NCBI GenBank assembly: GCA_963742405.1
Contig: CAVUMB010000010.1
Location: 155,183 to 219,182, forward strand
Direction: 5' to 3'
Length of the DNA stretch: 64,000 nt
From: JAGVSR01 sp963742405
Lineage (GTDB): Bacteria > Pseudomonadota > Alphaproteobacteria > Rhizobiales > Hyphomicrobiaceae
The notes beneath the pieces were generated by a model that was not told where the DNA came from, did no database searches, and saw only the letters and a list, made by a program, of their open reading frames with translations. Below, one piece after another: positions 57,036 through 64,000 of this stretch (position 1 is the first letter of the stretch; every line of letters starts with the position of its first letter). The position numbers and the translations under genes were made by a program.

Positions 57036-58113
57036 ATGGCCGCCGACGACAATCTCGATCTCATCCTGCGCCGCCACCGGGAAATCGGCGCGCGCCTGAC
57101 CGAAGGCGTCTCGGGCGCGGAATATTCGGCGCTGTCGCGCGAGCTCAACGATCTCGAGCCGGTCGTTTCGGCGATCGGCGGCCTGGCGCGCCAAGGAGAA
57201 GGAGCGGGCGGATCTCGCCGCCATGCTGCGGGATCCCGATCTCGACGCCGAGATGCGCGCGATGGCGAGCGCCGAATTCGCCGCCGCCGAGGCCGAGGCC
57301 GAGGAGATGGCGAAGGCGATCCGCGTCGCGCTGCTGCCGAAGGACGCGGCCGACGAGGGCGACGCGATTCTCGAGGTGCGCGCCGGGACCGGCGGCGACG
57401 AAGCGGCTCTCTTCGCCGGCGATCTCTTCCGCATGTATGTCAAATATGCGGAGTCGAAGCGCTGGAAGGTCGAGGTGCTGTCGATGAGCGAGGGGACGGC
57501 CGGCGGCTACAAGGAAATCGTCGCCGAGATTTCCGGCCGCGGCGTGTTCGCCCGGCTCAAGTTCGAGAGCGGCGTGCATCGGGTCCAGCGCGTGCCGGCG
57601 ACCGAAACGCAAGGGCGCATCCACACCTCCGCCGCGACCGTCGCGGTCCTGCCCCTCGCGGAGGAAGCGGATTTCGTCATCAACGAGGCCGACCTCAAGA
57701 TCGACACCATGCGCTCGAGCGGCGCCGGCGGGCCAGCACGTCAACAAGACCGAATCGGCGATCCGCATCACGCATCTCCCGACCGGGGTCGTGGTCGCGA
57801 TGCAGGAGGAGCGGTCGCAGCATCGCAACCGCGCCAAGGCGATGGCGCTCCTGCGTTCGCGCATCCTCGACGCCCGCAACCAGAAGCTCGACGCCGAGCG
57901 CGCGCAGGAGCGGCGCTCGCAGGTCGGCTCGGGCGACCGTTCGCAGCGCATCCGCACCTACAATTTCCCGCAGGGACGGGTGACCGACCACCGCATCAAC
58001 CTGACGCTCTATTCGCTCGACCGGATCATGGAGGGCGAGGGGCTCGACGAGATCGTCGACGCGCTCACCGCCGAGCGTCAGGCGGAGCTTCTCGCCCAGC
58101 AGTCGGCGTCGTG
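57036..58113 (+). CDS. prfA: peptide chain release factor 1, two frameshifts
   Basis: RF1 releases the finished peptide at UAA and UAG. The start DNLDLILRRHREIGARLTEG is in one frame, and after a shift near 57195 AGTGGDEAALFAGDLFRMYV and RIHTSAATVAVLPLAEEADF follow. The GGQ catalytic loop is broken by one extra G near 57730 (GAGG|QHVNKTESAIRITHLP across frames). The codon-recognition and C-terminal parts (QGRVTDHRINLTLYSLDRIM) are complete. Corrected length is about 358 residues. As an essential gene it must be intact in the cell, so these are almost surely base-calling errors. No prmC follows. Confidence 0.93.
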
Positions 58114-58150
58114 ACCCAAATCCCGCGCCTGCCGCCGTTCGAGCCGCGGC

Positions 58151-58714
58151 ATGCGCATCGGCCTGCTCGGCGGTTCGTTCAATCCGCCGCACGAGGGCCA
58201 TGCGCTCGTCACCCGGATCGCGCTGACGCGGCTCGGCCTCGATCGCGTCTGGTGGCTGGTGACGCCGGGGAACCCGCTCAAGTCGCAGGCGGACCTCGCC
58301 GCGCTCGCAGGCGCGCGTCGCAGGCGGCCCGCCGCCTCGTCGGCGGTCCCCGCGTCGCCGTCACCGACATCGAGGCGCATATCGGCGCGCGCTACACCTA
58401 CGACACGCTCGCCTGGCTCACGCGGCGCGCGCCAGGCGTCCGGTTCGTCTGGATCATGGGCGCGGACAACCTCCGGCAGTTCCATCTCTGGCGCCACTGG
58501 CGCGCCATCGCCGACCTCGTCCCGATCGCCGTCGTCGACCGGCCGGGCTCGACGCTCCGGGCGATGTCGAGCCGGGCCGCGGTCGCGCTCGCGCCCGTGG
58601 CGCGTCCCGGAGGCCGAGGCGGCGCGCTTCGCCGATCTCACGCCGCCCGCGTTCCTGTTTCTGCACGGGCCGCGCTCGGAGCTGTCCTCGACATTGCTGC
58701 GAACGGGAGGGTGA
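58151..58714 (+). CDS. nadD: nicotinate-nucleotide adenylyltransferase, two frameshifts
   Basis: NadD adenylates nicotinate mononucleotide in NAD synthesis. The nucleotidyltransferase start MRIGLLGGSFNPPHEGHALV (residues 1-20) with HxGH is present, along with WWLVTPGNPLKSQADLAAL. After a shift near 58320 come YTYDTLAWLTRRAPGVRFVW and IMGADNLRQFHLWRHWRAIA. After another near 58610 the C-terminus reads RSELSSTLLRTGG, where the usual S-S-T-x-IR motif is recognisable. Corrected length is about 190 residues. In related genomes rsfS and rlmH follow. Here a group II intron interrupts the neighbourhood. Confidence 0.9.
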   Translation: MRIGLLGGSFNPPHEGHALVTRIALTRLGLDRVWWLVTPGNPLKSQADLAALAGARRRRPAASSAVPASPSPTSRRISARATPTTRSPGSRGARQASGSSGSWARTTSGSSISGATGAPSPTSSRSPSSTGRARRSGRCRAGPRSRSRPWRVPEAEAARFADLTPPAFLFLHGPRSELSSTLLRTGG

Positions 58715-58769
58715 CTGCCCTTGTCCAGGCCAGCGCCTCGGTCGCAAGGCCGCGACTGAGAATGACAAG

Positions 58770-59517
58770 TCGAGTAGCGGAGGGGGATCTCACCCCTCCG
58801 CCCTCACAGAACCGGACGTGAAACTCTCGCCTCATCCGGCTCCTACACTCCAGCCTCCGGTCGCACGCCGAGCTGCCACAGGACAAACAGGTTGGGGTCC
58901 CGTCGCGCGATGCGCCCCAGCCAGTGCATCGACGCGCGTTCTCGACGTTTGAACCGCTTGAACTTCCGTTGCGCCCATCGTGCGAGGGCCTCGTTGAGGT
59001 GACGGAGCACTTGAATGCACTTCGAGCGGTAGAACCGCCCGTAGTAGTTCATCCAGCCCCGCACCGCCGGGTTGGTGAGGCGAGCCAGGTCCTCCAGACG
59101 CTGGTTGTTCCTGGTGGACGCCATCCGCCACTCGCGAATGGTCTGCCGGATCGCCTTGGCGGCCTTGGTGCTGATCGCCGGCAGGAAGCCGACGAAGATA
59201 CTTCCCCCAGCGATTCTTCGCGCGTCGAGGTTGGAAGGTGTAGCCGAGGAAGTCGAACGTGATGTGTTCGTGCTCCCCGGCCGGTCGTCGTCCTTGCAGT
59301 ACACGATCCGGGTCTTCTCTGGATGAAGCTCCAGACCGCATTCTGCGAATCGACCGCGGATGGCCTCCAGCACCGATCGCAGCCTCCTCCTTGCTCCTGC
59401 AGTGGACGATGGCATCGTCCGCATAACGCTCGAAGCGGACGCCCGGATAGTTCCGATGCCATCCACCGATCGAATGCATAGTGCAGGAACAGATTGGCGA
59501 GCAGCGGACTAACCACG
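58770..59517 (-). mobile_element. group II intron 3' part: reverse-transcriptase C-terminal half, domains V and VI
   Basis: The minus strand encodes the later part of an intron reverse transcriptase/maturase in two shifted frames: VVSPLLANLFLHYAFDRWM, the catalytic FERYADDAIVHCRSKEEA, ECGLELHPEKTRI and the maturase segment VRGWMNYYGRFYRSKCIQVL. Its stop (58843-58845) is followed at once by a 34-base domain V (58809-58842) beginning GAGCC with the AGC triad, then a domain VI stem (58778-58800) and an apparent 3' end near 58770. Domain shape suggests a bacterial class C intron. The N-terminal half of the gene is found again at 61749-61935. Confidence 0.82.
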
Positions 59518-59537
59518 CCCCGAACGCAAAAGGCAAT
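59518..59537 (+). repeat. left terminal inverted repeat of the 2.23-kb element
   Basis: GCCCCGAACGCAAAAGGCAA here matches the complement of 61728-61747 at 19 of 20 positions. The repeat begins exactly where reverse-transcriptase similarity stops, so it marks the left end of an inserted element. Confidence 0.88.
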
Positions 59538-59620
59538 TTCTGCTTCGATCGGGTGATGCCGTTTGATCGTTCCCAAGTTGTTCTTGATTTGCGTCTCAAA
59601 AGGTAATACGTATATGTCAT

Positions 59621-59950
59621 ATGTCGCGATCGACCGAAGCGCAGAAGGCGGAACGGCTCAATGCGGCCCTTGGGTTGCTCGCGGGTGGCCAGAGCGTAGC
59701 GGAGGCTGCCGTATCGTTGTCGCACCGGTTCGCGATGTCGCGTCGTCAGTCCTATCGATACATCGAGGAGGCCCAGATGATCGGCCGCCCGGTCGTGGTT
59801 GCAGAGTCGACGGCGGCGGTGACGTTCAAGCTTCCGCCCAGCCTAGTCGACGCCGTTCGGGCGCGGGCGGCGGCCGAAGGGATGACGATCAGCGACATGG
59901 TGAGCCGGGCGCTGCGGGCGTTTCTCGGCGAAGCCCGCGGCAATGGCTGA
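59621..59950 (+). CDS. element-encoded DNA-binding protein (HTH plus RHH-like)
   Basis: The 109-residue product has an N-terminal segment that fits a helix-turn-helix (NAALGLLAGGQSVAEAAVSL, MSRRQSYRYIEEAQ). A C-terminal segment that fits a ribbon-helix-helix follows (AAVTFKLPPSLVDAVRARAA, MTISDMVSRALRAFLGEA). It is the first gene inside the left inverted repeat, after an AT-rich stretch that may hold the promoter. It could act as a repressor of the element or as a recombination directionality factor. Both are guesses from position and fold. Confidence 0.65.
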   Translation: MSRSTEAQKAERLNAALGLLAGGQSVAEAAVSLSHRFAMSRRQSYRYIEEAQMIGRPVVVAESTAAVTFKLPPSLVDAVRARAAAEGMTISDMVSRALRAFLGEARGNG

Positions 59951-60215
59951 GCGGCGCAGCCATGATCGCAGCGTCCAATTCCAGCACGCCTTCGACCGTC
60001 TCCTCGCCGTCAAACTCGAGCAGGTGTACGAGATCCTGGTCCCGGAAAAGATCCGCGCCGTCGGCGCCGATCCGCACGTGAGGGGCGAGAGCGATGAAGG
60101 CCGCCGCGATCTACGCGAGAGTCTCCTCCGAGCAGCAGAAGGAGGAGAACACGATTGCGAGCCAGACAGCGGCGCTCATCGAGTTTGCGCGGGAACAGGG
60201 ATACGGCGTACCTGA
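59943..60215 (+). CDS. small element-encoded protein, end uncertain
   Basis: The frame starts at 59943, overlapping the preceding gene by eight bases. The first 55 residues look real (SVQFQHAFDRLLAVKLEQVY, EILVPEKIRAVGADPH). Later residues overlap the recombinase gene in another frame and look random, so the natural stop is probably near 60097 with one indel. Similar short genes precede serine recombinases in related elements. No function is known. Confidence 0.5.
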   Translation: MAERRSHDRSVQFQHAFDRLLAVKLEQVYEILVPEKIRAVGADPHVRGESDEGRRDLRESLLRAAEGGEHDCEPDSGAHRVCAGTGIRRT

Positions 60216-61740
60216 TGAGTGGGTCGTCGAGGACGAGGGGTTCAGCGGCGCCAGCCTGCTGCGGCCGGGTCTGGAGCGGCTGCGCGATCTTGCCGCCGAG
60301 GGCCACATTCAGGCTGTCCTGATCCACGCGCCGGACCGGCTGAGCCGCAAATACGCCTACCAGGTCCTGCTGACCGAGGAGTTCGCCCGCCACGGCGTCG
60401 AGACGATTTTCCTCAAGGCGCCGCATTCTGGCACGCCGGAAGATCAGCTGATGCTGCAGTTCCAGGGCATGATCGCCGAATATGAGCGTGCGCAGATCCT
60501 CGAACGGTCCCGCCGCGGCAAACGCCATCGCGCCAAGACCGGGGAGGTCTCGGTTCTGGGCGGCGCCCCGTATGGCTATCGCTACATTCGCAAGACCCGC
60601 GATGCGCCGGCTCGCTACGAGATCGACGCCGTCGAAGCGGAGGGCGTGCGGCTGGTGTACGACATGTACACGGTGAAAGGTCTGAGCATCGGAGCCATCG
60701 CCCGGTTGTTGCGCGAGATGGGGCCGCCCACGCGGCGCCAGGTGACCCGCTGGGAGCGATCGGTCGTGTGGGCGATCCTGCGCAACCCGGCGTACAAAGG
60801 CGCGGCCTGCTTCAACAAGACGCAGGTCGGACGGAGGCAAAAGGTGACGCGGCCCTTCCGCCTGTCGGGGCGGGCGGTCCGCGGCGAAAAGAGCTGCAGT
60901 CACGAGCGGCCGCGTGACGAGTGGATCGAGATACCGGTTCCGGCCATCGTCAGCGACGAAACTTTTGCTCTTGCGGCGGAGCGCTTGGCCGACAACAAGC
61001 GCTTCGCGCCCCGCCGGACCATCGAGCCCAGCATCGTTCAAGGATTGGTCTGGTGCCGCAAATGCGGCTACGCGCTGTCGCGGACGTCTACGCGCAGCTC
61101 TGCGCGCAAGATCCACTATTACCGCTGCCTCGGCTCGGACGCGTGGCGCCATCTCGGCGGCTCAGTGTGCGACTGCCGACCGATCCGCCAGGACCTGCTC
61201 GATCAGATCGTGTGGCAAGAGGTCGTCCGCCTGATCGAGGACCCGACGCTCATCCAGGCCGAACTCGACCGGCGCCTCGACGCAGCCCGCGGGGCCGAAC
61301 CGACCAAGCGGCGGCAAGACGCTCTCGAACGCGAGCTGACGCGGATCAGAAACAGCATGGAGCGCCTGGTCACGGCCTACCAGGAGGACCTCTTACCCCT
61401 GGACGAACTGCGGCGCCGAATGCCCGAACTGCGCGCCCGCGAACAGTCCGCGCGAGCGGAATTGGAGGCCATCCTCGATCAGGCCGCCGACCGGATGTCG
61501 TTCCTGCGCCTCGCCGAAACCCTGACCGCCTTCCTTCAGCGGCTGCACGAGTTGGCGCAATCACTGGAGATCGCCGATCGGCAAAAGATTGTCCGCCTCA
61601 TTGTGAAAGAAATCCTGGTGGACAATGACACCATCACGATCCGGCACTCGATCCCGTCGCACCCGAGAACGCCGCCGCCCGGAACCGAGCCGCCCTCCGA
61701 CGGCAAATCGCGGATGGAGGGCCAAGGTTACCTTTTGCGT
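60094..61740 (+). CDS. large serine recombinase
   Basis: The product is a recombinase of roughly 545 residues. The N-terminal catalytic domain starts AAIYARVSSEQQKEENTIAS with the nucleophilic serine in RVSSEQ, followed by LIHAPDRLSRKYAYQVLLTE and FQGMIAEYERAQILERSRRG. The recombinase domain (GGAPYGYRYIRKTRDAPA, VVWAILRNPAYKGAACFNKT) is followed by a zinc-ribbon (VWCRKCGYALS, CLGSD..CDC) and a coiled coil. No stop occurs at the right inverted repeat. The frame runs through it into the flanking intron DNA and reaches a stop only at 62412, so the natural end is uncertain. It would move or resolve the element. Confidence 0.9.
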
Positions 61741-61747
61741 TCGGGGC
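61728..61747 (-). repeat. right terminal inverted repeat of the 2.23-kb element
   Basis: Reading inward from the right end, GCCCCGAACGCAAAAGGTAA matches the left repeat at 19 of 20 positions. Reverse-transcriptase coding similarity resumes directly to its right. Confidence 0.88.
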
Positions 61748-61748
61748 C

Positions 61749-61935
61749 TGACGACACCGCCTTGCGGGGTTCCCTTCGTCCGCTCCGACGAGCGTTCCGT
61801 CCGGACATTCGACAGGGGCGCACAGCCACCGTCCAATGTAGAGACGAACCCAAGCCAGATCCGTGTGGTGGGCCACGGCGCGTTCGACGAGGTCGTGCGG
61901 AATGGAATCAAACGAAACCACCACAGACTACCCAT
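61749..61935 (-). pseudogene. group II intron reverse transcriptase, N-terminal fragment
   Basis: The minus strand reads FDSIPHDLVERAVAHHTDLA, WVRLYIGRWLCAPVECPDGT and, after one extra G near 61782, RTKGTPQGGVV. These are the reverse-transcriptase segments that directly precede SPLLANLFLHYAFD, which is found at the left side of the inserted element. Upstream of FDSIPHDL the frame meets a stop and similarity ends near 61930, where the second recombinase module starts, so the beginning of the intron and of the gene are missing. Confidence 0.82.
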
Positions 61936-61956
61936 TCCCGAGACCTTCCAACTTCA

Positions 61957-62412
61957 GTGGTCATCACCCGCTGGCGGCATCCCTTCGAGGGATGCCGCCT
62001 CGCCGTGATCAACGGACTAACTCGGCGCGGCGTGCCGTTGTTGTTGGTGGTGCTGCCCGACGGTAGCCGATCGCTCATTCCGTCAGCCTGGACGGACGGG
62101 TTTGGGAGCGGCGGCCTCGAAGCGTCCGGGGAGGTCCAGGACGGCGAGGACCTTTGCGCAGTGGGGGATTTGATCAAGGCGCGCGCCGTCATCGACGCTC
62201 TTCTCAGCCAACTCGCCGAGTCGGTCCCCAGAGAGGAGGGCGACCATGCAGTTGGAGTTGGCGTTTCTCGAACGGCCGGCGGCGCCGGCGTCCCGGATGG
62301 AGGGACCTTGGGATCAGATCGATCCGCAGGCCCAGATCACAGCGCTGGACATCCTCTCGCGTCTCATCGCGCAGATGCTCGCGGCCGGCTCAACGCAGGA
62401 TTCGAGCGATGA
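61957..62412 (+). CDS. HPF-motif small protein (DUF5372-like) of recombinase module
   Basis: A frame entered at GTG 61957 encodes WRHPFEGCRLAVINGLTRRG, VPLLLVVLPDGSRSLIPSAW and LCAVGDLIKARAVIDALLSQ. This has the shape of the HPFxxxxG beta-rich proteins (DUF5372 type) that precede serine recombinases in mobile modules of alphaproteobacteria. The last 60 residues overlap the next small gene in another frame and look random, so the natural end is likely near 62235. The N-terminal codons are contained in a perfect 12-bp hairpin. Confidence 0.6.
   Translation: MVITRWRHPFEGCRLAVINGLTRRGVPLLLVVLPDGSRSLIPSAWTDGFGSGGLEASGEVQDGEDLCAVGDLIKARAVIDALLSQLAESVPREEGDHAVGVGVSRTAGGAGVPDGGTLGSDRSAGPDHSAGHPLASHRADARGRLNAGFER
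61973..61999. repeat. 27-base perfect hairpin at start of second module
   Basis: GGCGGCATCCCT-TCG-AGGGATGCCGCC is a perfect 12-bp inverted repeat with a 3-base loop. It encodes the HPFEG motif of the small protein and lies 40-70 bases inside the right intron fragment's end. Confidence 0.8.
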
Positions 62413-62416
62413 GTGA
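62246..62416 (+). CDS. small protein upstream of recombinase
   Basis: The 56-residue product (QLELAFLERPAAPASRMEGP, then QITALDILSRLIAQMLAA) is preceded by GGAGGG and its TGA overlaps the recombinase ATG by a few bases. Short helical proteins of this type regularly sit between the HPF-motif gene and the recombinase in related elements. Function unknown. The coupling suggests expression together with the recombinase. Confidence 0.62.
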   Translation: MQLELAFLERPAAPASRMEGPWDQIDPQAQITALDILSRLIAQMLAAGSTQDSSDE

Positions 62417-64000
62417 CATCCAGAAGATCACTTCCACTCACCTTGCCCGCGAGGCCGTCGTCTATCTGCGCCAATCCAGCTCCGCCCAGGTCGAGCACAA
62501 CCGCAAGTCGACCGATCGACAATACGCCCTGGCGCATAAGGCCAATGAGCTTGGGTGGCCGACCGATCGGGTCGTCGTCATCGACGAGGACCTCGGTCTG
62601 ACCGGCTCCGGCGCCGTCGCGCGATCGGGCTTCGCCCGGTTGACCGCCGAGGTCGCCCTCGGACACGTTGGTCTGGTGTTGGGCCTGGAGGTGTCCAGAT
62701 TGGCCCGCAACAATGCCGACTGGTATCGGCTCATCGACCTGTGCGGCCTCACCGACACGTTGATCGGCGATGCCGATGGGGTCTACCACCCGGCTCTGTT
62801 CAACGACCGGCTCTTGCTCGGGTTGAAAGGCACCCTGAGCGAGGCAGAGCTCTACGTCCTGCGCGCCCGGCTCAACGGCGGCATCCGCAACAAGGCGGCG
62901 CGTGGCGAGCTTCGGCGCGGCCTGCCTGTCGGCTTTGTCTGGGGCGAGGCCGACGGCGAAGTCCGCTTCCACCCCGATGAAGCCGTGCGCTCGACGATCG
63001 CCTCGGTCTTCACGCGATTCGCTGAGACCGGCTCTGCGCGGCGCGTGTGGCTGGGGTTCCGATCGGATGGCCTTCGCCTGCCGCTGCGGATGCATCAGCG
63101 GAGCGAGATCCTCTGGGTGGAGGCCAGCTACACCGCCATCCACCACATGTTGAGCAATCCGGTCTACGCAGGCGCGTACGCCTACGGCAAGACGCGCCGG
63201 GAGGAAACGCTCGACGCCTCTGGCCGCCGCAAGAAACGCATGCGACACTTGCCCCAGTCTGAGTGGCAAGTGCTGATCAAGGAGCACCATGAAGGCTTCA
63301 TCGATTGGCCGACGTACGAGGCCAACCAAGCCCGGCTCGCCGCCAACACCCGCCCTGGACCGCACAAGGCGGGCGGCGCCGTGAGAGAAGGCTCGGCGCT
63401 CCTGCAGGGCCTGGCCAGCTGCGGCCACTGCGGCCGGCGTTTGAAGACGCACTACAGCGGACGCAACGCCACCGCGGGATACCATTGCGCGGGCAAGACC
63501 ATTGTCGAAGGCCGCGGCTGTTATTGTCTCAGCGTGGGCGGCGTCCAGATCGACGAGGCGATCGCAGACTTTCCTCGCCGCGCTGGAGCCGGCGAAGCTC
63601 GCCGCCACCCTCGCCGCCGCGCAGCGCCTCGAGGCCGACAGCGAGGCGGCGCTCAAGCAATGGCGGCTGGGCGTCGAACGCGCGCGTTATGAAGCCAGCC
63701 GCGCCGAGCGTCGCTACATGGCGGTCGACCCGGACAACCGCCTCGTCGCCCGCGGGCTTGAGCGCGAGTGGGAGCAGCGCCTGGCGGACCTCGAAGCTGC
63801 GAAGGATGAACTCGCCCGCCGCCTGGAGCAACGCCCCCGCGTCCTCGGCCAAGAGGAGCGCGAGCGCCTGCTCGCCCTCGGGGCCGACCTCGCCACGGTC
63901 TGGGGGGCGCCGACGACCACGCCGCGCGACCGTAAGGAGCTTTTGCGAGCCCTCATCGAGGAGGTGATCCTCTCGGTTGACCGTGACAAGTCGGCGGCCC
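62410..64000 (+). CDS. serine recombinase, partial, one frameshift
   Basis: The product starts HLAREAVVYLRQSSSAQVEH with the catalytic serine in LRQSS, followed by DRVVVIDEDLGLTGSGAVAR, VLGLEVSRLARNNADWYRLI and KGTLSEAELYVLRARLNGGI. The recombinase domain (IHHMLSNPVYAGAYAYGKTR) and zinc ribbon (LASCGHCGRRLKT, YHCAGK) are present. A shift near 63570 separates the C-terminal coiled coil (LAATLAAAQRLEADSEAALK, RDRKELLRALIEEVILSVDR), which continues past the right edge. It belongs to a second mobile module, distinct in sequence from the one at 60094. Confidence 0.9.

Larger units (their letters stand above)
59518..61747 (+). mobile_element. serine-recombinase element inserted in the intron reverse-transcriptase gene
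   Basis: This 2,230-bp element is bounded by 20-bp inverted repeats and carries three plus-strand genes: a two-domain DNA-binding protein, a small protein and a large serine recombinase. The interrupted reverse transcriptase reads on both sides in the same strand and order (PQGGVV from the right flank, GVVSPLLANL from the left), so simple excision would restore the gene. Flanks carry a 7-base imperfect repeat (TAACCAC/TGACGAC) instead of a perfect target duplication. Confidence 0.85.

Noticed and set aside
60094..62412. A single 772-residue recombinase fusion protein
   Set aside because: The frame is open across the right inverted repeat, antisense intron DNA and the next module. Only the first part resembles a recombinase, so continuity is chance or a lost stop, not a designed fusion.
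58770..64000. Prophage or integrative conjugative element
   Set aside because: Only intron and recombinase modules are present. No structural, replication, packaging or conjugation gene is seen.

Overview
The window is alphaproteobacterial DNA of Hyphomicrobiales (Rhizobiales) type and falls into two parts that do not look alike. Positions 1 to about 17,410 are moderately GC-rich and every gene reads intact. From about 17,440 to 64,000 the GC content is visibly higher and many housekeeping genes carry one or more frameshifts. The change sits at one sharp point, where a transporter-protein gene stops mid-domain. An assembly join, or at least a recombination point, at 17,408-17,442 is therefore the first thing to keep in mind.

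Part A (1-17.4 kb) holds the translation cluster rplJ(partial)-rplA-rplK-nusG-secE-tRNA-Trp-tuf on the minus strand. The tuf gene has an unusual switch I region and a 110-bp tandem duplication of its own 3' end. A tRNA-Gly, katG and an O6-methylguanine methyltransferase follow. Next is a tightly overlapped minus-strand operon: DUF2380 protein, NMT1/SsuA-type binding protein, permease, ATPase, MfnB, dihydroneopterin aldolase, amino-acid-kinase-fold MfnE, DmrB-like flavoprotein, dihydropteroate-synthase-like protein and a DUF447 protein. The last six belong to methanofuran and tetrahydromethanopterin cofactor synthesis, the signature of a methylotroph that oxidises formaldehyde through C1-pterin carriers. 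A divergent gene for a binding protein of the PQQ-dependent alcohol dehydrogenase system is cut off at the junction.

Part B (17.4-58.7 kb) contains a ParD/ParE-like toxin-antitoxin pair, an AlkB-like protein with a substituted metal ligand, BolA, PurL, PPK2, a periplasmic tyrosine-phosphatase-like protein facing a P450 across an FNR/FixK-type box, a sulfatase and an amidohydrolase (both heavily frameshifted), and a DUF2852-PadR module with two palindromic operators. A low-GC polysaccharide island (33.6-39.3 kb) follows, then tRNA-Leu with an IS remnant, trmD, petA, rimM, rpsP, ffh, 3-hydroxyacyl-CoA dehydrogenase with ETF genes, a complete oligopeptide-type ABC importer, ptsP, prfA and nadD.

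Part C (58.7-64 kb) is a nest of mobile elements. A group II intron lies directly after nadD. Its reverse-transcriptase gene is split at the PQGG-VVSPL segment by a 2.23-kb serine-recombinase element with 20-bp terminal inverted repeats. A second serine-recombinase module (HPF-motif protein, small ORF, recombinase) begins next to the other intron fragment and runs out of the window.
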